From Microvirga zambiensis WSM3693 (GTDB lineage: Bacteria > Pseudomonadota > Alphaproteobacteria > Rhizobiales > Beijerinckiaceae): a DNA stretch of 64,000 bases. Below, in pieces: positions 36,423 through 45,517 of the stretch; the first letter of the stretch is position 1; each line of letters starts with the position of its first letter. The stretch is from contig NZ_JAERQD010000007.1 in NCBI RefSeq assembly GCF_016735695.1, forward strand, positions 1 to 64,000, given 5' to 3'. A model generated the notes under the pieces. The model was not told the origin of the DNA. It made no database searches and worked only from the letters and a program-made list of their open reading frames with translations. A program made the position numbers and the translations under genes.

Positions 36423-37847
36423 ATGCTGGAAGTCGAAGACAAGACGCCGCTCCCGACGCCCGATGGGCCTGAAACCGAGACCCCGGCGTTCCGGGACGAG
36501 GAAGGTGAGCTCAATCCGGAATTCCTGGCCGCCGCCGCCGATGCCATCGAGGCCTCGGAGGTCGAGCGCCTGCAGAAGCTCGTCGAAGACTTCCACGAAT
36601 CCGAACTCGGCGATCTTCTCGAGGCGCTCGAACCCGATCAGCGCCCCCGCCTGATCGAGCTTCTCGGCGCATCCTTCGACTTCGCCGCCCTCACCGAGGT
36701 CGACGAGGCGGTCCGCGAGGAGATTCTCGAGGAGCTCGAGACGGCCACCGTCGCCGAGGGCGTGCGCGATCTCGATTCCGACGACGCGATCACCATTCTC
36801 GAAAGCTTGCCCGAGGAAGAGAAGGCGGAGGTTCTCGACCAGCTGCCGGCGATCGAGCGCGTCGCACTCCAGCGCTCCCTCGACTACCCGGAAGACAGCG
36901 CCGGCCGGCGCATGCAGACCGAGTTCATCGCCGTGCCGCCGTTCTGGACGGTCGGGCAGACGATCGACTTCATGCGCGAGACCGAGGACCTGCCGGAGAC
37001 TTTCTACGAGATCTTCGTCATCGATCCCGGTGCCCACCTGCTCGGTTCGGTGCCGCTCGACCGGCTCCTGCGCTCCAAGCGCCCGGTGACGATCCAGGAC
37101 ATCATGAACGCCGAGCCCGACCGGGTGGAGGCGACCGAGCAGCAGGACGAGGTTGCGCGCCTGTTCGAGCGCTACAATCTCGTCTCGGCAGCCGTCGTGG
37201 ACAATGCCGGCCGCCTTGTCGGCGTCATCCTCGTCGACGACATCGTGGACGTGCTCGAAGAGGAGGCCGATGCCGACATCAAGCAGCTCGGCGGCGTGAA
37301 ATCCGACGAAGAGCTGTCGGACACGGTCTTCTACACCCAGAGAAGTCGCTTCCCCTGGCTCTTCGTGAACATGTGCACGGCGCTCATCGCGGCCAACGTC
37401 ATCAACCTGTTCGAGGAATCCCTGGAGAAGATGGTGGCGCTCGCCATCCTCATGCCCATCGTGGCCTCCATGGGCGGCAATGCCGGCACCCAGACCATGA
37501 CCGTCTCCGTCCGGGCGCTTGCGACCCGCGAGCTCGGCCGCACGAATGCCTGGCGGATCATTCGCCGCGAGGCCGGGGTCGGCCTGCTCAACGGCCTGAT
37601 CTTCGCCTGCATCATGGGCTCCATCGCGGGCGTGTGGTTCCAGTCGATCGAGCTTGGGTTCGTGATCGGGCTCGCGCTGATCGGAGTCCTTTTCTTCGCG
37701 GCCCTCGGGGGGATCTTCGTGCCCCTCACCCTCAACCGCTTCGGAGTCGACCCGGCCGTTTCGTCCGGCCCCTTCGTCACCAGCATCACGGACATCGTCG
37801 GCTTCTTCACCTTTTTGGGTATCGCAACGGCCTGGTTTCACCTGTAG
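36423..37847 (+). CDS. mgtE: Magnesium transporter MgtE
   Basis: 474 aa. Mg2+ channel of the MgtE family: an acidic N-domain of helical repeats (about 30-150, LLEALEPDQRPRLIELLG), two CBS domains (about 155-280, ending VGVILVDDIVDVLEEEA) and five membrane helices from about 305. The pore motif PIVASMGGNAGTQT near residue 355 and the C-terminal VTSITDIVGFFTFLGIA are characteristic. The ATG at 36423 has AGAGGA upstream; the longer frame includes tRNA-terminator DNA. Mg2+ gating by the N-domain and CBS is known for the family. Confidence 0.96.
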   Translation: MLEVEDKTPLPTPDGPETETPAFRDEEGELNPEFLAAAADAIEASEVERLQKLVEDFHESELGDLLEALEPDQRPRLIELLGASFDFAALTEVDEAVREEILEELETATVAEGVRDLDSDDAITILESLPEEEKAEVLDQLPAIERVALQRSLDYPEDSAGRRMQTEFIAVPPFWTVGQTIDFMRETEDLPETFYEIFVIDPGAHLLGSVPLDRLLRSKRPVTIQDIMNAEPDRVEATEQQDEVARLFERYNLVSAAVVDNAGRLVGVILVDDIVDVLEEEADADIKQLGGVKSDEELSDTVFYTQRSRFPWLFVNMCTALIAANVINLFEESLEKMVALAILMPIVASMGGNAGTQTMTVSVRALATRELGRTNAWRIIRREAGVGLLNGLIFACIMGSIAGVWFQSIELGFVIGLALIGVLFFAALGGIFVPLTLNRFGVDPAVSSGPFVTSITDIVGFFTFLGIATAWFHL

Positions 37848-37937
37848 GCTTGCCCCGCGCCTTGGCCGTAAGGGCCTGTTAACGCTCTTCCGGCATCTCT
37901 GGTGCGGTCTCGCTTTGCGTCCAATACAGTTGAACCG

Positions 37938-38837
37938 ATGAAGACTCGCCGCCGCTCCCCCAGCCGCTCCAAGAGCTCGGGCCTGAAGACATTCGTCCAG
38001 GCTGCCCGGTTCGGTGCGCTCGCCGTAATCGCGCTCGGGCTCGCCTCCTGCGCCGTCATGCCTTCGGCCAGCCGCTACCCGACCAAGGGCGACGCCCGCC
38101 CCCACGACGGTGTCGCGACCGCCCACCGTCTGCCGATCCACGGCGTGGACATCTCCAAATGGCAGGGGGATGTGGACTGGGCCGCCATGCGCCAGGCCGG
38201 CACCAAGTTCGCCTTCATCAAGGCGACCGAGGGCGGCGACCATATCGACAGCAAGTTCCACGAGAACTGGTGGGAGGCCAAGAAGGCCGGCGTTCCGCGC
38301 GGCGCCTACCATTTCGTGTTCTGGTGCCGTCCGGCCCATGAGCAGGCCGCCTGGTTCAAGCGCAACGTGCCCCAGGATCCCGATGCCCTCCCCCCGGTCC
38401 TCGACGTGGAGTGGAACGGCCAGTCGGTGAACTGCCCCAAAAAGGTTCCGCGCGAGCAGGCGCTCGCCATGATCGACGTGATGCTGCGCGAGATGCAGGC
38501 CCATACCGGCAAGCGGCCGATCATCTACACCGACATCACCTTCCACAAGGAAATCCTGGAAGGCGAGTTCAACGACTATCCCTACTGGATCCGCAGCACC
38601 GCCGCCGAGCCTCAGGTGCGCTACAACGACCGGCGCTGGACCTTCTGGCAGTTCACGACCACCGGCCGGGTGCCCGGCGTGAAGGGCGACGTTGACCGTA
38701 ACACCTTCTACGGCACGGAGAACCAGTGGCGCATGTTCGTCCAGAGCGCCTGCGATCCCCGCGACCACGGCCGCCTCAGGGCACAGGGCGTGTGCCGCGA
38801 CATGGATGCCGTGCAGACCGCGAGCATCGACGAGTAA
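37938..38837 (+). CDS. GH25-family lysozyme, lipoprotein
   Basis: 299 aa. A basic N-terminus, a hydrophobic helix and a lipobox (GLASC, cysteine near 39) indicate a lipid-anchored envelope enzyme. The GH25 muramidase domain starts at HGVDISKWQGDVDW; catalytic acidic residues are expected in DVEWNG and the strand starting FAFIKATEGG. YWIRSTAAEP replaces the usual IAxY pattern but WTFWQFTTTG is conserved. Likely peptidoglycan remodelling. Followed by a terminator. Confidence 0.92.
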   Translation: MKTRRRSPSRSKSSGLKTFVQAARFGALAVIALGLASCAVMPSASRYPTKGDARPHDGVATAHRLPIHGVDISKWQGDVDWAAMRQAGTKFAFIKATEGGDHIDSKFHENWWEAKKAGVPRGAYHFVFWCRPAHEQAAWFKRNVPQDPDALPPVLDVEWNGQSVNCPKKVPREQALAMIDVMLREMQAHTGKRPIIYTDITFHKEILEGEFNDYPYWIRSTAAEPQVRYNDRRWTFWQFTTTGRVPGVKGDVDRNTFYGTENQWRMFVQSACDPRDHGRLRAQGVCRDMDAVQTASIDE

Positions 38838-38863
38838 GTCCGGTCAGCCGGCTTTGAGATTTC

Positions 38864-38896
38864 AGGCTCCCTTGCCCGCCGTGAGGGAGCCTTTTC
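38864..38896 (+). terminator. Intrinsic terminator of the GH25 gene
   Basis: aggctccct / agggagcct, 11-base loop, then TTTTCTTTT, 26 bases past the stop codon. Confidence 0.85.
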
Positions 38897-39062
38897 TTTT
38901 GATCGCTCCGACCAATTGCTGGTTCGGGAAAACGGCCCATTTTCTTTCCCGAAAGATCCGGTCTTGATAAGGACAGCAATGCTGACCAAAATAGCCGGAT
39001 AGAGATGCTCCATCGTGCTGCCCGATTGCGGGATGCCGAATGGGGTCGGGAGGACAACGACA

Positions 39063-40235
39063 ATGCTGCCGAATGCCGCCAAGGGCTTCAACTTCGATCT
39101 CGGCGAGACCGCCGACGCCATCCGCGAGACCGTGCGCGACTTCGCGCAGGCGAAGATCGCGCCGCGGGCGGAGGAGATCGACCGCACCAACCAGTTTCCG
39201 CGCGATCTCTGGCCCCAGATGGGCGAGCTCGGTCTGCACGGCATCACGGTCGAGGAGGAATACGGCGGCACGGGCCTGGGCTATCTCGAGCACGTGATCG
39301 CGATGGAGGAGGTCTCCCGCGCCTCCGCCTCTGTCGGCCTGTCCTACGGCGCCCATTCGAATCTCTGCGTCAACCAGATCCGCCGCAACGGCAATGAGGA
39401 GCAGAAGCGCCGCTACCTGCCCAAGCTGATCTCCGGCGAGCATCTCGGCGCACTCGCCATGTCCGAACCGGGCTCGGGCTCAGACGTGGTCTCCATGCGC
39501 ACCCGCGCCGAGAAGCGCGGCGACCGCTACGTGCTCAACGGCAATAAGATGTGGATCACCAACGGCCCTACCGCCGACACCCTGGTGGTCTATGCCAAGA
39601 CCGATCCGGAGGCGGGGCCGCGCGGCATGACCGCCTTCCTGATCGAGAAGGATTTCAAGGGTTTCTCGACCCACCAGAAGCTCGACAAGCTCGGCATGCG
39701 CGGCTCCGACACCTGCGAACTGGTCTTCGTCGATTGCGAGGTGCCGGAGGAGAACGTGCTCGGCCAAGTGGGCAAGGGCGTGAACGTGCTCATGTCGGGC
39801 CTCGACTACGAGCGCGCCGTGCTGGCCGCCGGCTCCACCGGCATCATGCAGGCCTGCATGGACGTGGTGCTGCCCTACATCCACGAGCGCAAGCAGTTCG
39901 GCCAGGCCATCGGCGAGTTTCAGCTCGTCCAGGGCAAGGTCGCCGACATGTACGTGACCATGAATGCGGCCAAGGCCTATGTCTATGCGGTCGCCAAGGC
40001 CTGCGACCGGGGCGAGACCACCCGCGAGGACGCCGCCGGCGCCATCCTCTATGCAGCCGAGAACGCTACCAAGATGGCCCTCGACGCGATCCAGCTTTTG
40101 GGCGGCAACGGCTACATCAACGACTATCCGACCGGCCGCCTGCTGCGCGATGCCAAGCTCTACGAGATCGGCGCCGGCACGAGCGAGATCCGCCGCATGC
40201 TGATCGGGCGCGAGCTGTTCGCAAAGACGGCCTAA
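39063..40235 (+). CDS. ivd: Isovaleryl-CoA dehydrogenase
   Basis: 390 aa. FAD-dependent acyl-CoA dehydrogenase of leucine degradation, oxidising isovaleryl-CoA to 3-methylcrotonyl-CoA. The catalytic base is E250 in [11 protein letters not shown], in the position that distinguishes isovaleryl-CoA dehydrogenase from most relatives. [27 protein letters not shown] and [12 protein letters not shown] match human IVD closely. GGGAGGA precedes the ATG. No other leu-pathway gene is adjacent; mccB is 4.5 kb away on the opposite strand. Confidence 0.94.
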   Translation: MLPNAAKGFNFDLGETADAIRETVRDFAQAKIAPRAEEIDRTNQFPRDLWPQMGELGLHGITVEEEYGGTGLGYLEHVIAMEEVSRASASVGLSYGAHSNLCVNQIRRNGNEEQKRRYLPKLISGEHLGALAMSEPGSGSDVVSMRTRAEKRGDRYVLNGNKMWITNGPTADTLVVYAKTDPEAGPRGMTAFLIEKDFKGFSTHQKLDKLGMRGSDTCELVFVDCEVPEENVLGQVGKGVNVLMSGLDYERAVLAAGSTGIMQACMDVVLPYIHERKQFGQAIGEFQLVQGKVADMYVTMNAAKAYVYAVAKACDRGETTREDAAGAILYAAENATKMALDAIQLLGGNGYINDYPTGRLLRDAKLYEIGAGTSEIRRMLIGRELFAKTA

Positions 40236-40252
40236 CGAGGCTGGCCCCTAAG

Positions 40253-40360
40253 CCCTCTCCCCCTTGTGGGGGAGAGTTGGAGAGGGGGGTGCTGGCGCAT
40301 CGTTCTGAGAGGTTGGCGCTCACACCCTCCTCCCTAGCCCACCCCCACAAGGAGGGAGGG
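40253..40360. repeat. CCCTCTCCC-type intergenic repeat
   Basis: Palindromic pyrimidine/purine blocks: ccctctccccc / gggggagag, then gagagg...ccctcctccc and cccccacaaggaggg. Related blocks occur at 49985-50167, and a short one near 41165-41185. Confidence 0.75.
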
Positions 40361-40492
40361 AAATAGCGCCTGTATTCCAAAGAGAACCATCCATTGATGA
40401 ATGGGTCAGACGTTGAGGAGGTTCGTTCCCACGATGGTCATTCGGGCCGAAGCGGTTACAGTGAGGAATTCATTGCCAGCCGTGAGGCCCCG

Positions 40493-41146
40493 ATGACGCT
40501 GAAGCTCTATGCCCATCCCTTCTCGTCGTATTGCCAGAAGGTGCTGACCGCGCTGTACGAGAACGGCAACCCGTTCGAGTATCGCACGCTCGGCGAGGAG
40601 AAGACCGACGCCGAGCTGGAAGCGCTCTGGCCCATCAAGCGCTTCCCGGTGCTCGTCGACAACGGCCGCACGGTGATGGAAGCCATCGTCATCATCGAGC
40701 ATCTCGGGCTCTATCATCCGGGGCCTGTTAGGCTGATCCCGGAAGATCCGAAACAGGCACTCGAGGTGCGGCTGATGGATCGGTTCTTCGACAATTACGT
40801 CATGACGCCGATGCAGAAGATCGTCTTCGATCACATCCGCCAGGAGAAGGACCGCGACCCTTGCGGCGTCGCCGACGCGAACGCGATGCTCGACAGGGCT
40901 TATGCTTGGCTCGACAAGACGCTCGCGGGGCGCGAATGGGCGGCGGGCGATACGTTCAGCGCCGCCGATTGCGCGGCGGCTCCTTCGCTGTTCTATGCCG
41001 ATTGGGTTCACCCCGTCGGCGAAGCTTATGCGCGCGTCCGGGGTTATCGGCAAAAACTCCTCGCCAGGCCGTCCTTCGCGCGAGCCGTGGACGAGGCCCG
41101 GCCCTACCGCCATTTCTTCCCGCCGGGAGCGCCCGACCGCGATTGA
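40493..41146 (+). CDS. Glutathione S-transferase family protein
   Basis: 217 aa. Thioredoxin-fold N-domain (LKLYAHPFSSYCQKVLTALYENGNPFEYRTL), with a Ser/Cys pair in the active-site region, RFPVLVDNGRTVMEA as the glutathione-binding cis-proline and Glu-Ser/Ala turn, and a helical C-domain from about residue 90. The start at 40493 fits the domain boundary; the longer frame adds a polar leader. Role probably detoxification; specific substrate unknown. Confidence 0.9.
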   Translation: MTLKLYAHPFSSYCQKVLTALYENGNPFEYRTLGEEKTDAELEALWPIKRFPVLVDNGRTVMEAIVIIEHLGLYHPGPVRLIPEDPKQALEVRLMDRFFDNYVMTPMQKIVFDHIRQEKDRDPCGVADANAMLDRAYAWLDKTLAGREWAAGDTFSAADCAAAPSLFYADWVHPVGEAYARVRGYRQKLLARPSFARAVDEARPYRHFFPPGAPDRD

Positions 41147-41316
41147 GGCTGCCGCAGGCATCACCTCTCCCTCAAGGAGAGGTAAACCCGCGCCTCACCA
41201 TCAAACACTATCGCTCACATCCCCATCCGTAATCCCTCCTCACAAGCCGGACTCCGAGGTGGCGCACATTCGGCCGGGCCGTTATGAATGCCACATCGCA
41301 CCATCAGGAAACTGCC

Positions 41317-42021
41317 ATGACCCTCGATAAGACCATCGCCGATGCCCTGCGCGCCGCCTCCACCGCCACGATCACCACCGTGCTGTTGAAGAAGGGCGTC
41401 CGCCGCTGCTGGATGAAGGGGCCGATGCCGGCCTTCAACGCCACGGACAAGATGGTCGGCCGCGCCTTCACCCTGCGTTTCGTGCCGGCGCGCGAGGATC
41501 TGGCGACACCGGAATCCTGGGCCTCTCCCACCTCCACCCGCGCCGCCATCGAGGACATGCCGGAAGGCTGCATTGCGGTCGTCGATTCCATGGGCGTCGT
41601 GGACGCCGGCATCTTCGGCGACATCCTCACGGCCCGCATGAAGAAGCGCGGCGTCGCGGCGCTCATCACCGACGGCGTCATCCGCGATGCGGTCGGCGTC
41701 GAGGGCACGAACCTGCCGGTCTGGTGCGCGGGCGTGGCCGCGCCTCCCTCCGTCGCCGGCCTCACCTTCGTCGGCTGGCAGGAGCCCATCGGCTGCGGCG
41801 GCGTCGCGATCTTCCCGGATGACGTGATCGTCGCCGACCGCGACGGCGTCGTGGTGATCCCCGCCGCCATGGTGGAAGAGGTCGCCAAGGCCGCCGTTGA
41901 GCAGGAGCGCTATGAGCTCTGGGTCATGCGCGAGGTCGAGAAGGGCGTCCCTCTCCCCGGCCTCTACCCGCCCAACGCCGAGACCAAGGCCCGCTACGAG
42001 GCGGAGGTGAACAAGGTTTGA
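41317..42021 (+). CDS. RraA-like protein / HMG aldolase family
   Basis: 234 aa. RraA/dimethylmenaquinone-methyltransferase-fold family. GIFGDILTARMKKRGVAALITDGVIRDAVGV carries the conserved glycine-rich and arginine/aspartate residues that in 4-hydroxy-4-methyl-2-oxoglutarate aldolases bind the divalent metal and substrate. Both RNase E-inhibitor and aldolase functions are known in the family; the length and C-terminal extension favour an aldolase or unknown enzyme. AGGAA precedes the ATG. Confidence 0.87.
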   Translation: MTLDKTIADALRAASTATITTVLLKKGVRRCWMKGPMPAFNATDKMVGRAFTLRFVPAREDLATPESWASPTSTRAAIEDMPEGCIAVVDSMGVVDAGIFGDILTARMKKRGVAALITDGVIRDAVGVEGTNLPVWCAGVAAPPSVAGLTFVGWQEPIGCGGVAIFPDDVIVADRDGVVVIPAAMVEEVAKAAVEQERYELWVMREVEKGVPLPGLYPPNAETKARYEAEVNKV

Positions 42022-42294
42022 GGCGGCGCCTCGCGAGAGCCGCAATGTCATTCCCGGCCGGAGCGTAGCGGACGGGAAGGGAATCCACAGTAGCGAGCGT
42101 GTGAGTGGATCCCCTTCCCGGCCGACGGCCGCCGGGGATGACACCCTGGCACGTCATGGCCGGCGTTCTCGACTAGGAAAAGCGCCGCGCCAATCGGATC
42201 GGGATCACCGGCACCGACCCCCGGATCAAGTCCGGGGAGGTGATGACGTGAGAAGGTGTGTCCAAGCGTAAATCGCCATGAATGAGGATGGCCC
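42022..42294. repeat. Cluster of intergenic palindromic repeats
   Basis: Two repeat types fill this 273-base gap: a ggatccccttcccggcc / cggccgccggggatgac type at about 42049-42145, and the GGCCGG type (gtcatggccggc ... gatcaccggc ... gtccggggaggtgatgacgtgag) at 42151-42252. Similar sequence is at 45582-45729. Confidence 0.75.
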
Positions 42295-43092
42295 GTGTTC
42301 TACACCCTCTCGAAAGTCGCATGGTTCTTCGCCACGCCTTCCAACCTTCTGGTCAGCCTTATCCTGCTCGGCCTCGTGATCTCGCTGTTCAAGCGCGTAA
42401 GGCCGTTCGGCATCGGCCTGAGCCTCGCCATGACGCTCACGACCATGGTCCTCGGCCTGTCGCCCATCGCCAGCTATGTACTCACACCGCTGGAGGAGCG
42501 GTTTGCACCCTTCCGTGACGACGGCCGGCCCGTCGACGGCATCATCCTGCTCGGCGGCTCCGTCGAGGCGGCGGATTCCGCTGCCCGCGGAATGATCGTC
42601 TCCAATGAATCGGCGGAACGCGTGCTCGACACGATCCAGCTCGCGCACCGCTACCCGAACGCCCGCATCCTCATCTCCGGTGGCGGCGGCACGGTCTTCG
42701 GCGACGGAGCGGCGGAGGCTCCCATCATCGCGGCCTATCTGAAGAGCGTCGGCATCGATTCCGCGCGTATCCTGATCGAGGACCGTTCGCGCACGACTGC
42801 GGAGAACGCCACCTATTCGCGAGAACTGGCAAAGCCACGCGAAGGGGAGCGCTGGCTTCTCGTCACCTCGGCCTGGCACATGCCGCGCGCCGTCGGCGTT
42901 TTCGAGAAGGCGGAGTTTCCGATCACGCCCTACCCGGTCGATTTCCGCACCGGCGGAGGCCGCAACACGCATCGCCCGTTCGCCTTCATCTCGGAGGGCC
43001 TGCGACGGCTCGATCTCGGCTCGAAGGAATGGGCGGGCCTGATCGGCTATTACGCGACGGGCCGCACGGGGCGGATTTTCCCCGGTCCTTAA
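42295..43092 (+). CDS. YdcF-like membrane protein (DUF218, ElyC/SanA family)
   Basis: 265 aa. Two N-terminal membrane segments (about 7-32 and 38-62), then a DUF218 domain: DGIILLGGSVEAADS, ILISGGGGTVFGDGAAEA, IEDRSRTTAENATYS and LLVTSAWHMPRAVGVFEKA. E. coli relatives ElyC and SanA affect envelope integrity and vancomycin resistance. Starts with GTG behind GAGGA. Confidence 0.9.
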   Translation: MFYTLSKVAWFFATPSNLLVSLILLGLVISLFKRVRPFGIGLSLAMTLTTMVLGLSPIASYVLTPLEERFAPFRDDGRPVDGIILLGGSVEAADSAARGMIVSNESAERVLDTIQLAHRYPNARILISGGGGTVFGDGAAEAPIIAAYLKSVGIDSARILIEDRSRTTAENATYSRELAKPREGERWLLVTSAWHMPRAVGVFEKAEFPITPYPVDFRTGGGRNTHRPFAFISEGLRRLDLGSKEWAGLIGYYATGRTGRIFPGP

Positions 43093-43113
43093 GCCAGGCT
43101 CATAAATCTCTTA

Positions 43114-43222
43114 CCTCATCCTGAGGAGCCTGCGGAGCAGGCGTCTCGAAGGAGGTTCCAGAGAGCACTGGAGACGCCCTCGTCCTTCGAGACGCCGCCT
43201 GCGGCGGCCCTCAGGATGAGGG
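43114..43222. repeat. CTCATCCTGAGG-type intergenic repeat, copy 1
   Basis: Bounded by cctcatcctgagg (43114) and ccctcaggatgaggg (to 43222), with cgtctcgaaggagg ... cctcgtccttcgagacg inside. It overlaps the 3' end of the DUF3253 gene and supplies its last codons. Other copies: 48113-48298 and 50819-50921. Confidence 0.85.
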
Positions 43223-43498
43223 CTCAGGAGCCTCCGGCGGCAGCGCCAGCCGATACGTGCCGCGAAAATCGTCGGGATCGACCGGGCGGCCTTTTCGCAG
43301 AATGGCGATGCGCCCCTCTTTCATCAGGCGCACGGCGACCTTGCGGACCGGCTGCATGAGCGGTCCCCACCCGTCCGGCTGGTTGCCGCCGATGGCCTGG
43401 GCGACATCCGCCGGGCCGATGGTCTTGCCGGGTCCGCGCTCCGCCAGAAGCGAGAGCATGGCGGTTTCCAGTTCCTCGGGATTCGCGTTCCTAGACAT
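43211..43498 (-). CDS. DUF3253-family small protein
   Basis: 95 aa. Winged-helix-like small protein: ETAMLSLLAERGPGKTIGPADVAQAIGG then GPLMQPVRKVAVRLMKEGRIAILRKGRPVDPDDFRGTYRL, which is the DUF3253 pattern. Starts inside the end of the DUF599 gene (8 bases overlap), so the pair is translationally linked. The last residues (Pro-Ser-Ser) and the stop are read from a dispersed repeat. Confidence 0.88.
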   Translation of the reverse strand: MSRNANPEELETAMLSLLAERGPGKTIGPADVAQAIGGNQPDGWGPLMQPVRKVAVRLMKEGRIAILRKGRPVDPDDFRGTYRLALPPEAPEPSS

Positions 43499-44183
43499 CG
43501 GTTCCACTCAAAGCTGCATCGTGGGCATCGGATAAAAACTGGCGTCTCCACATGACGATCAGAACGCCGGCGGTGGCTCCGATGAAGAGATAGGCGCTCA
43601 CGAACCAGCCGAGATAGGCCAAAGAGAAGAAGAAGGCCCGCTGCCCGCGATTGAAATGCTTGCCGGCCACCGCGTTCATGGTGCCTGCCTGACGTGCCAC
43701 CGCGAGGGCCTCGGCCCGGTTGCTCTCCTTCAGGACGGGAACCGCGCCGACGATGATCACCATGTAGTTGAACAGCCTGTAAGCCCAGGCGAACTTGAAG
43801 AAGGCATAGACGAAGATTACCGCGAGACCGATGACCTTCACGTCCCAGGCAAGCCGCGTCGGCGGCTCGCCGAAGGGCAGATCGGCAAAGACGGGAAGCA
43901 CCGAGTCGGTGGATTGCAGCAGCGCCAGCACGCCGCCGATGGCGATCAGCGAGGTCGAGGCGAAGAAGGCGGTGCCGTTCATGAGCGAGGCCATGATCGT
44001 GGTGTCGACGATCCGGTTCTCGCGCACCACCATCTGCTCCATCCAGCGATAGCGGTAGCTGTTCATCATCTTGTTCAGGCTTCTCTGGCCAGCAGGCGTG
44101 AGTTCGAGCACGGCGTGGTAGCCGAACCAGGCGATCAGGAAGAAGGCCAGCGCCACATAATCGAGATTGGTGAAGCCGAGCAC
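43491..44183 (-). CDS. DUF599-family membrane protein
   Basis: 230 aa with four to five membrane segments; N-terminal LDYVALAFFLIAWFGYHAVL, then RYRWMEQMVVRENRIVDTTIMASLMNGTAFFASTSLIAIGG, the conserved DUF599 stretch with a long cytoplasmic loop, and RGQRAFFFSLAYLGWFVS near the C-terminus. GTG start. Divergent from the rhodanese gene with 71 bases between. Function of the family is unknown. Confidence 0.9.
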   Translation of the reverse strand: MLGFTNLDYVALAFFLIAWFGYHAVLELTPAGQRSLNKMMNSYRYRWMEQMVVRENRIVDTTIMASLMNGTAFFASTSLIAIGGVLALLQSTDSVLPVFADLPFGEPPTRLAWDVKVIGLAVIFVYAFFKFAWAYRLFNYMVIIVGAVPVLKESNRAEALAVARQAGTMNAVAGKHFNRGQRAFFFSLAYLGWFVSAYLFIGATAGVLIVMWRRQFLSDAHDAALSGTDV

Positions 44184-44254
44184 CCGTGAACTCCCGTTGA
44201 CTCCGCAGCCATCATGCCCAGTTTGTGGAAAGCCTCAACCCGGAGCGGCCACTC

Positions 44255-44665
44255 ATGCCTCAGACGATCACACGCGGCTACAAGACATTGCTCGACGAGG
44301 CGAATGCCAAGATCGAGACGCTGCCCGTCGCCGATGCCATCGCCCTGCAAGGCCGGGAGGACGTGGTGTTCGTCGATCTGCGCGATCCGCGGGAACTCGA
44401 GCGCGAGGGTCGCCTGCCGGGTGCCGTCCATTGCCCGCGCGGCATGCTGGAATTCTGGATCGATCCGGAAAGCCCCTATCACAAGCCGGTCTTCGCCCAG
44501 GACAAGACCTTCGTGTTCTTCTGCGCCGGCGGATGGCGTTCCGCGCTCTCCGCCGCAACGGCGCAGGATATGGGGCTGAAGCCGGTCGCCCATATGGAAG
44601 GCGGATTCACCGCCTGGAAGAAGGCAGGCGGTCCCATCGATGGCGATGAGCCCGGCAAGGACTAA
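44255..44665 (+). CDS. Rhodanese-like sulphurtransferase, single domain
   Basis: 136 aa. Rhodanese domain with FVDLRDPRELEREGRLPGAVHCPRG and the active-site cysteine C90 in the loop CAGGWRSA. Arginine in the loop suggests sulphur (not arsenate or phosphate) chemistry. Cytoplasmic. The ATG at 44255 has GGAG upstream. Its stop overlaps that of the convergent acylphosphatase gene. Confidence 0.92.
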   Translation: MPQTITRGYKTLLDEANAKIETLPVADAIALQGREDVVFVDLRDPRELEREGRLPGAVHCPRGMLEFWIDPESPYHKPVFAQDKTFVFFCAGGWRSALSAATAQDMGLKPVAHMEGGFTAWKKAGGPIDGDEPGKD

Positions 44666-44955
44666 GCCGTACCGCGGATCTCAAACCGGCTCGAAAGCTC
44701 GTCTTCGGGCCGAACTCCCGCGATCACCTCGACCCGTTCGACGCGCGATCCCGACGGCCCCTCGTGGCAGGCCTTCAGCATGACATCGACGAGATTGGCG
44801 GGCCCCGAAAGCACGGCTTCGACCGTGCCATCGCGTCGGTTGCGGACCCAGCCGCTCAGCCCATGAAGCTGCGCCTGATGCTGCGTCCAGGCGCGGAAGC
44901 TCACCCCCTGGACGCGGCCATGGATCAGAATGTGGAGCGTTCGATTCTCGGTCAT
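44662..44955 (-). CDS. acyP: Acylphosphatase
   Basis: 97 aa. Hydrolyses acyl phosphates such as acetyl phosphate. The catalytic arginine is in HGRVQGVSFR and the asparagine in GWVRNRRDGTVEA, both conserved. Normal length. Overlaps the rhodanese gene by 4 bases tail to tail. Confidence 0.94.
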   Translation of the reverse strand: MTENRTLHILIHGRVQGVSFRAWTQHQAQLHGLSGWVRNRRDGTVEAVLSGPANLVDVMLKACHEGPSGSRVERVEVIAGVRPEDELSSRFEIRGTA

Positions 44956-45010
44956 CTGTCCTCACTCAACGCGCGCGCATGGCGGGGGTTCTCGGCAGGC
45001 CGGACAGCTT

Positions 45011-45517
45011 TCAGCGGTTTTTTCGGAACGTTCCCGAAGGCGCGTTCCAGAGCGGGCGCACCTTGGGGGTCTGCGCGGCCGGAGCCGAGGCCTGCGTCCG
45101 GGGCAGCCAGATACCGAGGCTCTTGATGTAGTCCGCAGGGAGCCCGGCATGCTCGGCCGCTTCCACCACCCCCTCCATGTAGCCGGGAAGCGGCGTGCCG
45201 GGCTTGGCGCTGCGGCCGATATAGACCACCGCCCGGCGCGGACCCTGCTCCGTCACCACGGGCTGCACGACCTTGGTGTAGAGACCCGTCGAGAGGCTCT
45301 CATAGCGGTCGAGGGCCGGGACGTCGGCGAGCGCCAGGTCCCAGACCATGCCCCAGACCACGCGCTGTGGATCGCGCACAACGGAGGCGTAGCCTTCCTC
45401 GAAGATGATGAAACGGTGGCGCATGAGCCGCCCGATGCCGACCGGCTTCGAGGCAGGACAGCGCTGGAGCATGGCGGCCTGGTCCATGTTGGACCCGTAG
45501 GCGAAGTAGAGAGGCAT
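45011..45517 (-). CDS. Gamma-glutamylcyclotransferase-like (AIG2/GGCT) protein
   Basis: 168 aa. The N-terminal YFAYGSNM motif is the substrate-binding signature of the GGCT fold; the DRYES segment supplies the catalytic glutamate. After residue about 130 comes a Pro/Ala-rich tail (TQASAPAAQTPKVRPLWN). The start at 45517 fits the fold; the longer frame runs through repeats. Substrate could be gamma-glutamyl amines or a related compound. Confidence 0.88.
   Translation of the reverse strand: MPLYFAYGSNMDQAAMLQRCPASKPVGIGRLMRHRFIIFEEGYASVVRDPQRVVWGMVWDLALADVPALDRYESLSTGLYTKVVQPVVTEQGPRRAVVYIGRSAKPGTPLPGYMEGVVEAAEHAGLPADYIKSLGIWLPRTQASAPAAQTPKVRPLWNAPSGTFRKNR

Noticed and set aside
36387-38768. 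793-codon minus-strand open frame
   Set aside because: Antisense to mgtE and the GH25 lysozyme gene, both well supported; the frame crosses their intergenic gap without a start signal.
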